Shown: positions 53,265 through 61,651, counted from the stretch's first letter. The stretch is DNA of 64,000 nucleotides from Verrucomicrobiota bacterium (GCA_009885995.1 VFJQ01000070.1:1-64000); one strand, 5' to 3'. Numbers and translations: made by a program. The notes: generated from the letters alone by a model not told the origin.

Positions 53265-54368
53265 TCACACGAAGGCCGCGGCGACCGCGTCGGCGAGCAG
53301 CTTGCCGCGCTGCGTGAGCCGGACGCGGCCAGCCTCCTCGATGAGCAGGCCGATCGCGAGAAAGTGCGCCACGGACTTTTCCCACGGCGCGAGATCCGCG
53401 GCGGAGAGACCCTCCGAGGTGCGCATCGCGAAGGCGGCGATCTCGCCGCGGCGCGTGTCGGGCGAGAGGTGCTCGGTGAACCCGACGAGATTTTCGCCCG
53501 CCATCACACGGCGCGTGTATTCGGCGGTGTCACGCACGTTTTCCCAACGGTCCGTGCCGACAGTCGAGAAGGCGCTCGGGCCGAAGCCGAGGTAGTCCGC
53601 GCCGAGCCAGTAGGCGCGGTTGTGCTGCGACTCGCGCCCGGGGCGCGCGTAGTTGCTGATCTCGTATTGCGCGAAGCCCGCGCTCGCGAGCACGTCCATC
53701 GTCGTCTCGAAGAGCTGGGCGTCGTGCTCGTCGTCCTGTTTGAACTGCCCACCGGTCAGCTTGCGGAAATACTCGGTGTCTTCCTCGTAGGTGAGGCAAT
53801 ACGACGACACGTGCTCCGGCTGGAGCGCGATGGTCTTGTCGAGCGTCGCGCGCCATTGCTCAGCCGTCTGGCCCGGCACGGAAAACATCAGGTCGATGCT
53901 CAAGTTATCGAAGCCCGCGTCGCGCAGGATGCCGACGGTCTTCTCCGCCTGCGCCGCGGTGTGGACGCGACCGAGTGTCTTGAGCAGCGCGTCGTCCCAC
54001 GACTGCACGCCGAGGCTGAGCCGCGTGACACCGCCTTCGCGGAGCACGCGCGCCTTGTCCGCGCGGATGGTCGCGGGATTTGCTTCGAGCGTGAACTCCT
54101 CGAGCGCCGAGAGATCGAGCCGCGCGCGCAAGCCGTCGAAGAGATACGCGAGTTGATCGGCCAGCAGCGCGCTCGGCGTGCCGCCGCCGAAGAAGATCGT
54201 TGTCGGCTTCAGTTCATGCCCGCGCGCGGCGACCTCGACCTCGCGCAGCAGCGCGTCGAGAAATCCCCGCGTTTTGTTCTTCGCGCCGACCTCGACGTAG
54301 AAGCAGCAATACGGGCAGAGCTTCGGGCAGAAGGGGATGTGGAAGTAGAGGTGGCGAATCGCGGGCAC
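53265..54368 (-). CDS. hemW: HemW-like radical SAM haem chaperone
   Basis: This is a 367-residue radical SAM protein of the HemN/HemW family. The cluster motif CPKLCPYC (Cys14, Cys18, Cys21) lies at the N-terminus, and the HemN-like C-terminal domain follows (about 300-365). As it lacks the extra N-terminal segment of true HemN, HemW (haem chaperone) is the more likely role. The start is GTG 54368. The gene ends 3 nt from the convergent esterase. Confidence 0.88.
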   Translation of the reverse strand: MPAIRHLYFHIPFCPKLCPYCCFYVEVGAKNKTRGFLDALLREVEVAARGHELKPTTIFFGGGTPSALLADQLAYLFDGLRARLDLSALEEFTLEANPATIRADKARVLREGGVTRLSLGVQSWDDALLKTLGRVHTAAQAEKTVGILRDAGFDNLSIDLMFSVPGQTAEQWRATLDKTIALQPEHVSSYCLTYEEDTEYFRKLTGGQFKQDDEHDAQLFETTMDVLASAGFAQYEISNYARPGRESQHNRAYWLGADYLGFGPSAFSTVGTDRWENVRDTAEYTRRVMAGENLVGFTEHLSPDTRRGEIAAFAMRTSEGLSAADLAPWEKSVAHFLAIGLLIEEAGRVRLTQRGKLLADAVAAAFV

Positions 54369-54378
54369 GACGCGTCGA

Positions 54379-54445
54379 AGTTAACCACGAAGGACACGAA
54401 GGGCACGAAGGCAAACAGTCGGGCCGAAGGTATCTCCTTCGTGGT
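54379..54445. repeat. second intergenic ACGAAGG repeat, hairpin form
   Basis: AACCACGAAGGACACGAAGGGCACGAAGG at the left is partly complementary to CTCCTTCGTGGT at the right. It is located between hemW and actP, with the same units as at 2057-2146. Confidence 0.75.
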
Positions 54446-54448
54446 GAA

Positions 54449-56068
54449 TCAGTGCGCCGTCGCGCCTTCCGCTCCGAGGCCGGTTTGCGAGCGCACGTCC
54501 AACTCGGCGAACTTCGCCTCTGCCTCGGGATCGCGCGGCGTGAGGAGGGTGCCGAGCCACGCGCCGAGGAAGCCGAGCGGAATGCTGACGATGCCGGGAT
54601 TCGCCAGCGGGAAGGGTGCGGTCTTCGCGTCGTAGAGGCCGTTCTTGCTGAGCAGGATCAGCACGATCGAGGAGACGAGCCCGACGCCGAGGCCGCAGAC
54701 GGCGCCGGTGGTGTTGAAGCGCTTCCAGAAGACCGAGAAGAGGATCACCGGCAGATTCGCCGACGCGGCGACGGAGAAGGCGAGGCCGACGAGCATGGCG
54801 GCGTTCACGCTCGAGCCGAGCTTGATCGCGAGGGCGATGCTGGCGGCGCCGACGAAGAACGCGGTGATGCGCGCGACCTTCACTTCCTGGCCGGGCTTGG
54901 TCTCGCGGCCGTGGTGGATCACGTTCGAGTAGAAGTCGTGCGCGAACGAAGTGGAGGCGCTCATCGTGAGGCCGGCGACGACCGCGAGGATGGTGGCGAA
55001 GGCGACGGCGCTGATGAAGGCGAAGAAGAGTTCGCCGCCGAGCGCCGCCGCGAGCGTGGGCGCCACCATGTTGCCGTTTGGCAGTCCCTTCGCATCCAGC
55101 GGGATGAAGCCCGCGACGACATCCGCGGGCACGGTCGTCAGCTTCAGCAGCACCGCCGCGCCGAAGCCGAAGAAGGTCGTGAGCACGTAGAAGAGGCCGA
55201 TGATCGCCGTGGCCCAGACTACGCTCACGCGCGCCGTCTTCGCATCCGGCACGGTGTAGAAGCGCACGAGGATGTGAGGCAGCCCGGCCGTGCCGAGCAC
55301 GAGCCCGAGCGCGAGGGAGACGAAGTCCCACGCGCCCCACGGATTCGCCGCGCTCGCGCCGTAGGCCAGGCCGGGGTCGAGCAGGTTCCGCGGCGTCTGC
55401 GTGCCGCCGTAGTCCGCCGCGGCCACGGCGTCGAAGAAGCGCGTGAGGCTGTAGTCGAATTTGCCCAGCACCATCCAACTCAGCGCGAACGCGCCACCCA
55501 TGAGCAGGATGGCCTTGATGATCTGCACCCACGTCGTCGCGAGCATCCCGCCGAAGACGACATAGACGAGCATCAGCACCCCCACGCCGATCACCGCCGG
55601 GGCGAAGGGCACGCCGATTAGCTTCTCGATGATGCCGCCCGCGCCGACCATCTGCGCGATCATGTAGAAGGTGGAGACGGTGAGCGTGCTGAGCGAGGCC
55701 ATCGCGCGCACGGGCCGCTGCTTGAGCCGATAGGCGAGCAGGTCGGCCATCGTGTATTTGCCCGCATTGCGCAGCGGCTCGGCGACGAGGAAAAGCACGG
55801 TGAGATACGCGACGAGGAAACCGACCGAATACATGAAGCCGTCGTAGCCCTTCAGGCAGATGATGCCCGAGATGCCGAGGAAGCTCGCGGCGCTCATGTA
55901 GTCGCCCGCGACGGCGAGGCCATTCTGCCATCCGGTGATCGAGCGCCCGGCGGCGAAGTAAGCGGCGGAGCCCTTGGCCTTGCGCGCGCTGAAGTAGGTG
56001 ATGACGAGCGTGATCGCCACGAAGGCGAGGAACATCCCGAGGGCAGGAGTGAAGGCGAAGGCGAGCAT
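54449..56068 (-). CDS. actP: acetate/solute:Na+ symporter ActP
   Basis: This is a 539-residue symporter with about 13 membrane segments and family blocks (AAGRSITGWQNGLAVAGDYMSAASFLGI, about 40-67). ActP takes up acetate and similar short acids. It lies 6 nt after the DUF485 gene, the usual partner, on the minus strand. An ATG start (56068) is given by the ML-AFAFTPA leader and the partner gene's stop. Confidence 0.93.
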   Translation of the reverse strand: MLAFAFTPALGMFLAFVAITLVITYFSARKAKGSAAYFAAGRSITGWQNGLAVAGDYMSAASFLGISGIICLKGYDGFMYSVGFLVAYLTVLFLVAEPLRNAGKYTMADLLAYRLKQRPVRAMASLSTLTVSTFYMIAQMVGAGGIIEKLIGVPFAPAVIGVGVLMLVYVVFGGMLATTWVQIIKAILLMGGAFALSWMVLGKFDYSLTRFFDAVAAADYGGTQTPRNLLDPGLAYGASAANPWGAWDFVSLALGLVLGTAGLPHILVRFYTVPDAKTARVSVVWATAIIGLFYVLTTFFGFGAAVLLKLTTVPADVVAGFIPLDAKGLPNGNMVAPTLAAALGGELFFAFISAVAFATILAVVAGLTMSASTSFAHDFYSNVIHHGRETKPGQEVKVARITAFFVGAASIALAIKLGSSVNAAMLVGLAFSVAASANLPVILFSVFWKRFNTTGAVCGLGVGLVSSIVLILLSKNGLYDAKTAPFPLANPGIVSIPLGFLGAWLGTLLTPRDPEAEAKFAELDVRSQTGLGAEGATAH

Positions 56069-56074
56069 GGGTGA

Positions 56075-56494
56075 TTAGCGGCGGGGAAAACGGGCGAGCA
56101 GTTCGGCGTTCATGCGGTCCCAGCGTTTCGCGGCGCGGACGTAGAGCGCGCAGAGCACCCACGTCATCACGAACTGTGAGAGCGCGAAGAGGTAGGCGAT
56201 GTTCACCTTGCCCCAGACGGGTGTCTTCATCAGCTCTGGGCAAAAGCCGACGAGCACGGGCAGCGTCATGTAATAGACGAGGAAGAAGATCGTGCCCGGG
56301 ATGATGAAGCGCAGCTTGGCGCGCTTCAGCTCGGCGAAGGCGGGGTCGTTCGCGATGGCGGCCCAGTCATACGGATCGCCGTCTTCTCCGGCGGTGCGCT
56401 CGTGCGCGGGCTTCTCCCCGCCGCGGCCCAGCGGCGCGACATCGGTCGGTCCGCCGCTGATTGGCGTGGGGTCGAAATTCTCGGGAGTGCTCAT
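56075..56494 (-). CDS. DUF485 membrane protein, ActP partner
   Basis: This is a 139-residue protein with a long hydrophilic N-terminus (about 1-60) and a C-terminal DUF485-like part with two hydrophobic segments (about 67-90 and 102-122), as in YjcH, which is co-expressed with ActP. The start ATG 56494 was taken as the first plausible. The N-terminal extension is longer than usual. Confidence 0.85.
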   Translation of the reverse strand: MSTPENFDPTPISGGPTDVAPLGRGGEKPAHERTAGEDGDPYDWAAIANDPAFAELKRAKLRFIIPGTIFFLVYYMTLPVLVGFCPELMKTPVWGKVNIAYLFALSQFVMTWVLCALYVRAAKRWDRMNAELLARFPRR

Positions 56495-56578
56495 GGGGCG
56501 CGGACGGTAGAGGCGCAGCGCGGCGGGTGTCCAGCATTGACACCATTTCCCTCGCGCCGGAGCCTCGCGGCACCTCCT

Positions 56579-56995
56579 ATGAAACACTCCATCGCATTGC
56601 TCGCCCTCATGTGCGCCGGAACCTTCAGCGCTCTCGCCCAGGACTCCTCCGCGGAGGAGAGAAAGAAGCTCATCGGCACATGGCGCGGTGGCATGGAGAA
56701 CGAGCGGCAGCCGTCGATGGAACTGGTCATCACCGCCACTAAGATCACGGGCAAAAATCTCCGCACCGGGCAAAGCCTCGGCGAAGGCACGTTCCATTTG
56801 AGCCCGTCTAAAAAGACCATCGACGCGCGCGGCACGGACAATCCGGTGCGTGGGAAGACCTTCCTCGGCATCTACTCGCTCGAAGGCGACACGCTCAAGT
56901 GGTGCTCGAACAACGGCAGCGGTCCCGGCCGGCCGACCGAGCTCGCAAACAAGGCTGGCGACGCGTTTCTCATCGTCCTCCAGCGCGTGAAGTAG
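56579..56995 (+). CDS. exported lipocalin-like small protein (TIGR03067-like)
   Basis: This is a 138-residue protein with a signal peptide (about 1-20) and the motif LIGTWRGGMENERQPS followed by beta strands, similar to TIGR03067-type proteins of planctomycetes and Verrucomicrobia. Function is unknown. It is convergent with the sigma-factor gene, with only 2 nt between the stops. Confidence 0.7.
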   Translation: MKHSIALLALMCAGTFSALAQDSSAEERKKLIGTWRGGMENERQPSMELVITATKITGKNLRTGQSLGEGTFHLSPSKKTIDARGTDNPVRGKTFLGIYSLEGDTLKWCSNNGSGPGRPTELANKAGDAFLIVLQRVK

Positions 56996-56997
56996 CT

Positions 56998-57573
56998 TCA
57001 ATCCACCAGTGCTCTCAGCCGCTCGCGTAAGGTCTGGCGCGCCCGATACAGCCGCGTCTCCACGGCCTTCGGCGAGCAGCCAAGGATGTGCGCGATCTCT
57101 GCGTGGCCGAGGTCCTGGTATTCAAAGAGCACGAGTGTGGTGCGCTGCTCCTCGGGCAGTTGCTCGATCGCCTCGCGCACGAGCCGCGCGGTGTCGTCCG
57201 TGGATGCGAGTTCGGCGGGTGATGGCGTGACTGCCGCGAGGACTTCGCCCAGCGGCGTCTCGGCGCCGGGCGCGAGAGGGGTCTCCAGCGAGACGTTCGG
57301 ATGCCGCGCGCGCCAGCGGTGGTGATTGCGGCTGAGGTTCGTGGCGATGGTGTAGAGCCACGTGCAAAACTTCGCGCGCCCTTCGTAGCGATGCCGGCTC
57401 TCGTAAACGCGCACGAAGGTTTCCTCTGCGAGATCGAGCGCAGCCGCTTCGTTCCCGACCTGTCGCAGGAGGTAGCCGGTCAGCGGTCGCTCCCAGCGGG
57501 CCATCAACTCGTTCAGCGCGAGATCGTCGCCGCCCTGCAAGCGCGCCATCAAGTCTTCGTCGGTCTCGGGCAT
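56998..57573 (-). CDS. ECF RNA polymerase sigma factor (CnrH-like)
   Basis: This is a 191-residue sigma-70 factor: region 2 at about 22-90 with ETFVRVYESRHRYEGRAKFCTWLYTIA, region 4 at about 130-185 with LPEEQRTTLVLFEYQDLGHAEIAHILGCSP. It is the third gene of the operon after a membrane anti-sigma and a metal-sensor-like gene, the same order as cnrYXH in metal-resistant bacteria, where it is released on metal binding. Confidence 0.9.
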   Translation of the reverse strand: MPETDEDLMARLQGGDDLALNELMARWERPLTGYLLRQVGNEAAALDLAEETFVRVYESRHRYEGRAKFCTWLYTIATNLSRNHHRWRARHPNVSLETPLAPGAETPLGEVLAAVTPSPAELASTDDTARLVREAIEQLPEEQRTTLVLFEYQDLGHAEIAHILGCSPKAVETRLYRARQTLRERLRALVD

Positions 57574-57577
57574 CGAC

Positions 57578-58045
57578 TCAGCGCGAGTGCGCCGGTTGGT
57601 AAGGCAGCCCCGGCTGCACGATCGCCCGCGCCATCATCGCGCGATAGCGCTGCGCCTTGTCCGCGGGCAGGAGCGCCGCCACGGACTCGATGTGCCGCCA
57701 CATGTCGCCGCGGCATTTACGTTGCAACTCCGCTGCTTCGGCCAGCACCGCATCCATCTCGGCGGCGGAGGGTGAACCCTTCATGGTGAGCGCACCGATG
57801 CGCTCGTTCACGCGCGCGATCTCGCTGCAATTCTCCATGCAGCGCGGCTCGTAGGCATCGTGCAGCGCGCGCACTTTCGTGAAGGTCGCGTCATCGAGGC
57901 GGAACTCCGTGCGCAGCCATGCCAGTTCCGTCGGCAGGTCGCCCGGCATCGCGCGCAGCGGCCGCATGGCAAAGTGGTAGCAGACGGCGAAGGCCACGAC
58001 GCTGGCCGCCGTGAATAGCGCGAGGAGAAAGCCTGCGCGTTTCAT
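57578..58045 (-). CDS. periplasmic metal-sensor-like protein (CnrX-like)
   Basis: This is a 155-residue protein with one membrane anchor (about 7-25). The periplasmic helical part carries LHDAYEPRCMENC (His62, Cys69, Cys73) and KCRGDMWRH (Cys111, Met115, His118), as expected for a metal-binding sensor of the CnrX/Spy fold. It overlaps the anti-sigma gene by 4 nt and precedes the sigma gene by 4 nt. The presence of Cys suggests copper, silver or similar soft metal, but this is inference. Confidence 0.7.
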   Translation of the reverse strand: MKRAGFLLALFTAASVVAFAVCYHFAMRPLRAMPGDLPTELAWLRTEFRLDDATFTKVRALHDAYEPRCMENCSEIARVNERIGALTMKGSPSAAEMDAVLAEAAELQRKCRGDMWRHIESVAALLPADKAQRYRAMMARAIVQPGLPYQPAHSR

Positions 58046-58374
58046 CGCGTCGTCAGCGCGTGGGTCCGCGCGTAAGGATCGATGCTCTCCGCATACTGTG
58101 CCTCGAGCCGGCTCCACTCCGCCGTGCGATCCTGGCTGCCCTTCCACCAGCCCGTGCCGATGCCGAGTGTCAGCATCACTGCGCCGAGCGCAGCCGCGAG
58201 TGCGGGACGCATTATGAGGCCGGTCAGCCACTGCCTGAATTGCGCCGCGAAAGTCAGATCCCGCGTCTCCTGTCGCGCGGCGATCCGTTCCCACACATTG
58301 GCGCGAAAGCTTGCGGGCACGCGCGCTTCCGCCTTCCACTCGTGGAGCACTTGCTTGAGTTGGTCGTCATTCAT
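58042..58374 (-). CDS. small membrane anti-sigma factor-like protein (CnrY-like)
   Basis: This is a 110-residue protein, with a cytoplasmic N-terminal part (DDQLKQVLHEWKAEARVPASFRANVWERI, about 3-31) that would bind the sigma factor, and one membrane segment at about 56-74. It is the first gene in the operon before the sensor and sigma gene. Its identity is from position and layout, not a strong sequence match. Confidence 0.65.
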   Translation of the reverse strand: MNDDQLKQVLHEWKAEARVPASFRANVWERIAARQETRDLTFAAQFRQWLTGLIMRPALAAALGAVMLTLGIGTGWWKGSQDRTAEWSRLEAQYAESIDPYARTHALTTR

Positions 58375-58452
58375 GTTCGTTGTCCGGGCGAAAACCGGGC
58401 GGAACCTTGTAGCCCCACCCGGTCTTGTTTGGGTGCATCGTAGCCTGCCGGT

Positions 58453-58704
58453 TTACATGCAGGCCAGACGGCATTCCGCCGCGCGCACCTTGGCGAACGC
58501 ATCGCAACGCACGGTCGCCAGCGCACCGGCCTTCGGGTTGGTCGCGATCGTCATGGTCTTGCACGTGGCCATGTGTTGATGAGCCACCGCCGTGAGGCGC
58601 GGAGTTGCTGCTGGCGCCCGGTCCACAAAGCCGGGGCCGGCGATCACGCCGGTGGTGAGGAGCGCGGCCGTGGCCGCGAGGGCGAGTGTCAGTTTCGTTT
58701 TCAT
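58453..58704 (-). CDS. small exported Cys/His protein
   Basis: This is an 83-residue protein with signal peptide MKTKLTLALAATAALLTTGVIAG-type (about 1-22) and a short mature part with four Cys (about CKT, RCD, ECR, ACM) and HQHM, suited to bind metal. It sits next to the anti-sigma gene and has the same leader as the gene at 59102. Confidence 0.7.
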   Translation of the reverse strand: MKTKLTLALAATAALLTTGVIAGPGFVDRAPAATPRLTAVAHQHMATCKTMTIATNPKAGALATVRCDAFAKVRAAECRLACM

Positions 58705-58740
58705 TTTCGGATTCGGTTTAGGTTTCGTTTTGTTTCCCGG

Positions 58741-58797
58741 GCTTCGTGTCCCGGCAGAGGTTCAGAAACCGGCCCGCGCGGAAACCCTCGCGGATTC
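58741..58797 (-). promoter_or_regulatory. conserved leader, copy 1
   Basis: About 57 nt in front of the 58453 gene match 59520-59577 at about 85 percent. On the minus strand it holds CGAGGGTTTC, CCGGTTTCTGAACCTCTGCC and CACGA. TGAACC would fit an ECF-type -35 element. It is likely a common promoter or operator. Confidence 0.5.
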
Positions 58798-59013
58798 TTA
58801 GAAATCTGACGCCTCCGGCGGCCGACGGAGTTCCCGGCCGAGGTAGGTTTGCGGCTCCGTCTGGAAGGCCGCGTAGCACAGCGGGCAGCAGAGCGTGATC
58901 ATCCGATCCTCGAACGGGAAGTGAACCATCCCGTCGTCCGGTCGCACACTGCGGAGGCAGACCAGGCACTGTGTGTCGTATTCCGGTTCTTTGTTGGGCA
59001 TCGAGGGATTCAT
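58798..59013 (-). CDS. small Cys-rich protein
   Basis: This is a 71-residue protein with two pairs of cysteines, CLVCLRSV and CCPLC, which look like a zinc-ribbon or haem/copper site. No signal peptide is seen. ATG 59013 or 59001. It lies between the two Cys-rich exported genes on the same strand and probably belongs to the same metal response. The family is unknown. Confidence 0.6.
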   Translation of the reverse strand: MNPSMPNKEPEYDTQCLVCLRSVRPDDGMVHFPFEDRMITLCCPLCYAAFQTEPQTYLGRELRRPPEASDF

Positions 59014-59046
59014 AATTGGACCTGTGTTGATATTCCCGATGACTGA

Positions 59047-59077
59047 AGGCCGCCCGGTGCTGTGCCGGGCGGCCTTG
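59047..59077. terminator. GC-rich hairpin after the Cys-rich exported gene
   Basis: AAGGCCGCCCGG and CCGGGCGGCCTT form a 12-bp stem about 25 nt after the stop of the minus-strand gene 59102-59488. There is no T-run, so termination is probable but not certain. Confidence 0.5.
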
Positions 59078-59101
59078 CACTGATCACTACCGGGAGGGCG
59101 A

Positions 59102-59488
59102 TCAGCCTTTGTGCGTCGCGCACGTGAAGGCGGAGTCAGCTCCGCACTTCGAGCACGTGTGCTTGTATTCAGCCACGCTCGCCTTGCCGCCGCCCACGGC
59201 CTTGGTGGTGACCTTGCCACCACAGCCCGAGCAACCGTGCGTCGAGTCGGGTGCGAACCACGCGAGGATGCCGTTCTTGTCCGCGCCGGATTTCTCCATC
59301 ACGGTTTTGCAGTCCTTGCAGGCCAGCGCGATTTTCTCGTTCGGCAGGCAACACTTCAGCACCGCCGCCTTCGTGGTGACGCGCGTCGGGTAGTTCGGGG
59401 GCCAGTTGGAGGGGCCCGCGAGCGCCGACGAGGCGATTATCGCAGCCGCGGCGGCGACGGCGAAGTGGAGGTTCAGTTTCGTTTTCAT
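59102..59488 (-). CDS. exported Cys-rich protein, unknown family
   Basis: This is a 128-residue protein with a signal peptide (about 1-25) and four Cys pairs: LKCCLP, CKDC, CSGCGG and CSKCGAD, then CATHKG. The pattern looks like two zinc-ribbon-like or metal-binding knuckles. It shares the leader with the gene at 58453. I expect it to bind metal in the periplasm; function unknown. Confidence 0.65.
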   Translation of the reverse strand: MKTKLNLHFAVAAAAAIIASSALAGPSNWPPNYPTRVTTKAAVLKCCLPNEKIALACKDCKTVMEKSGADKNGILAWFAPDSTHGCSGCGGKVTTKAVGGGKASVAEYKHTCSKCGADSAFTCATHKG

Positions 59489-59519
59489 GTGTTTTGTTTG
59501 CTTTTGTTGTTTCGCCGGA

Positions 59520-59577
59520 GCGTCGTGCCTCGGCAGAGGTTCAGAAACCGGCGCAGGCCGAAACCCTCGCGGAATCG
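59520..59577 (-). promoter_or_regulatory. conserved leader, copy 2
   Basis: Copy of 58741-58797 with the same blocks (CGAGGGTTTC, CCGGTTTCTGAACCTCTGCC), in front of the Cys-rich gene at 59102-59488. The divergent SCO gene starts 72 nt to the right and might be read from the same region. Confidence 0.5.
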
Positions 59578-59649
59578 CCCGACAACCCGCGCCCAGCCTT
59601 CGCCAATCGGCGGGATGCCCACGCTGGGGCTACGCCTACATTTCCGAGC

Positions 59650-60264
59650 ATGAAAGCCAAGCTCATCGCTGGTCTCCTCCTCGCCCTGCTCGTGCCGGGC
59701 CTCGCCGCCATCAAGAACACCAAGGTGCCGCCCTGCTGCCGGGAAGGGCTGCCGGCATTGAAGCCGACGGAGAAGTCGCTCTACCGACTGGACTCGAAGT
59801 GGACTTCCGACCTCGGGAAGGAAATCAAACTCGACGTGCTGCGCGGTCGCCCGGTCGTCGTCGCCATGTTCTTCACCAACTGCGAGCACTCGTGCCCGCT
59901 GATGGTCGCGGACCTCAAGGCCATCGAAGCGGGGCTTTCCTCGCGCGCACTGGCGAAGACCGACTTCGTGCTCGTGAGCATCGACCCCGAGCGGGACACG
60001 ATCGCGGCGCTGAAGGCGTATCGGGAGAAGCGCAAGCTGGGTGTCGATCACTGGATGCTGCTGCGCGCTCCGGAGCCCGATGTGCGCAAGCTTGCGGATG
60101 CGCTTGGCTTTCAATATGTGCCCGGCTCGAAGACGCAGTTCGCACACTCGCTGCTCGTTACGGTGCTCAATCCGAAAGGCGAGATCGCCTTCCAACAGGC
60201 GGGCGTGTCGGTGGACCGGCTTGAGGCGGTGCGGGCGATTGAGAAATTGCTACTGAAGCGCTGA
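59650..60264 (+). CDS. SCO1/SenC-type copper protein
   Basis: This is a 204-residue thioredoxin-fold protein. A signal peptide or anchor covers about 1-20, the metal site is CEHSC (Cys78, Cys82) with a later His in FAHSLLV. SCO proteins load copper into cytochrome oxidase or handle copper stress. It is divergent from the Cys-rich genes, supporting a copper role for the island. Extra Cys29, Cys30 near the N-terminus are unusual. Confidence 0.85.
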   Translation: MKAKLIAGLLLALLVPGLAAIKNTKVPPCCREGLPALKPTEKSLYRLDSKWTSDLGKEIKLDVLRGRPVVVAMFFTNCEHSCPLMVADLKAIEAGLSSRALAKTDFVLVSIDPERDTIAALKAYREKRKLGVDHWMLLRAPEPDVRKLADALGFQYVPGSKTQFAHSLLVTVLNPKGEIAFQQAGVSVDRLEAVRAIEKLLLKR

Positions 60265-60282
60265 TCGATAGCGTGGCTGCCG

Positions 60283-60798
60283 ATGAGCAAAGCCTTCACG
60301 CGCGAATCGGACGGCGACTCGGACGAACCGCTGCCGCCGCGTCCGTCGTCCGCGCTTCCGCCCGGAGCAAAAAATTATCTGACGCCCGATGGCGCGGAAC
60401 GGTTGCGTGGGGAACTCGATGAACTCGTCCATGAGCAGCGCCCGCAGTTGGCCTCGTCGCCGGAGGATGGCGATCGGAAGCGGCGGCTCCAACTTCTCGA
60501 CCAGCGCATCGCGCAGATCGAGGAATGCCTGCGCACCGCCATCGTCACCGCACCTCCGTCTGCGGCGGACGAGCGGCGTGAAGTGCGCTTCGGCGCGACC
60601 GTCACGGTGCGCCGTCGCGGCGGCGACGTGATTTATCGGATCGTCGGCGGGGATGAAACTGATCTCGACCGCGGATGGGTGAGCTACCTCGCGCCCATCG
60701 CCAAGGCGCTGCTCGGCGCGCGGCTCGGCGCGCACGTCCGCTTTCGTTTTCCCTCCGGCGAGGAGGAGTTGGAGATCGTGCGGATCGACTATGCCTAG
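60283..60798 (+). CDS. GreA/GreB-type transcription elongation factor
   Basis: This is a 171-residue protein with a hydrophilic N-terminus, the coiled coil (about 32-85: LTPDGAERLRGELDELVHEQRP) and the GreA/B C-terminal domain (about 98-168: FGATVTVRR, SYLAPIAKALLGARLG). It rescues stalled RNA polymerase by transcript cleavage. The coiled-coil tip lacks the usual acidic pair at its expected place, so it may be a regulator of the Rnk/TraN type instead. It overlaps the DUF1080 gene by 4 nt. Confidence 0.75.
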   Translation: MSKAFTRESDGDSDEPLPPRPSSALPPGAKNYLTPDGAERLRGELDELVHEQRPQLASSPEDGDRKRRLQLLDQRIAQIEECLRTAIVTAPPSAADERREVRFGATVTVRRRGGDVIYRIVGGDETDLDRGWVSYLAPIAKALLGARLGAHVRFRFPSGEEELEIVRIDYA

Positions 60799-61562
60799 AA
60801 ATCCGTCTTCGCCTCCGCGAGATCGAGTTCCTTGATCCACGCATTGCGGTAGCGCACGTCGTGCCCCTCGCACTGGAGCTTCAGCCCCTGTGGTGTGTCG
60901 GTGAGGCCCGCGCCGCCGTCGTTGCCGCCATCGATCCCCGATCGCGCGCCGCCCCACACTTTGTTGATCGTCACGTTCGTGTGGACCTTCTGCCCGTTGA
61001 AATACATCGAGACGAGCGGCTTCTCGACAAGCTTGCCGTCCTTGAACCGCGCCGCGCGGAATACGATGTCGTAGGCGTTCCATTTTCCGATGCCGTGGTA
61101 GGCGTGGTAAGGCGACTCGGTTTCGTTGATCACCGCGCCCATGCCGTGCTTGGTCTTATCGCCGTCGAAGACCTGGATCTCGAATCGGTTTTGCAAATAC
61201 ACGCCGCTGTTCCCGCCCGGCTTCATGATGATGAACTCGATGTGCAGCCGGAAATCGCGATACGCCTTCTTCGTCACGATGTCCGCCGCGCCGAACTTCC
61301 CGCCGTCCGCCGCGCGGTCGTCCGTCATCAGGCTAGTGCCGCCGTCGATGGGGTCCGGCACGATCTGCCACTTGATCGGCATCGTCGACTTGAAGCCCGG
61401 CCCTTCCCAATAGATCCACTTCGCATCGAGCATCTCGCGCGAGCCGTCGATGATCAGCTCCGCGCCGGGGATCGGTTTCATGCCGACGCCGACTTGTGGT
61501 TCGGCGGCGTGGACAGCGAGCGTGGCGCACAGCGCGAGGAGGATGCGGGGCAGGGGATTCAT
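60795..61562 (-). CDS. DUF1080 / 3-keto-disaccharide hydrolase-like protein
   Basis: This is a 255-residue exported protein (signal about 1-19). It has a concanavalin-like fold with the DUF1080 pattern: DFRLHIEFIIMKPGGNSGVYLQNRFEIQVFD and VNMYFNGQKVH-like strands. Several members hydrolyse 3-keto-glycosides, and many occur with sulfatases in Planctomycetes and Verrucomicrobia. It is convergent with the GreA/B-type gene. Confidence 0.8.
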   Translation of the reverse strand: MNPLPRILLALCATLAVHAAEPQVGVGMKPIPGAELIIDGSREMLDAKWIYWEGPGFKSTMPIKWQIVPDPIDGGTSLMTDDRAADGGKFGAADIVTKKAYRDFRLHIEFIIMKPGGNSGVYLQNRFEIQVFDGDKTKHGMGAVINETESPYHAYHGIGKWNAYDIVFRAARFKDGKLVEKPLVSMYFNGQKVHTNVTINKVWGGARSGIDGGNDGGAGLTDTPQGLKLQCEGHDVRYRNAWIKELDLAEAKTDF

Positions 61563-61651
61563 CGTGTGCCTTTCTCAACCGCCCAACCTCCCGGATACAA
61601 GCGAAAGGTTTCGCTCTTGTATTTCCGACGTGCGACGCCACTTTGCGACCA

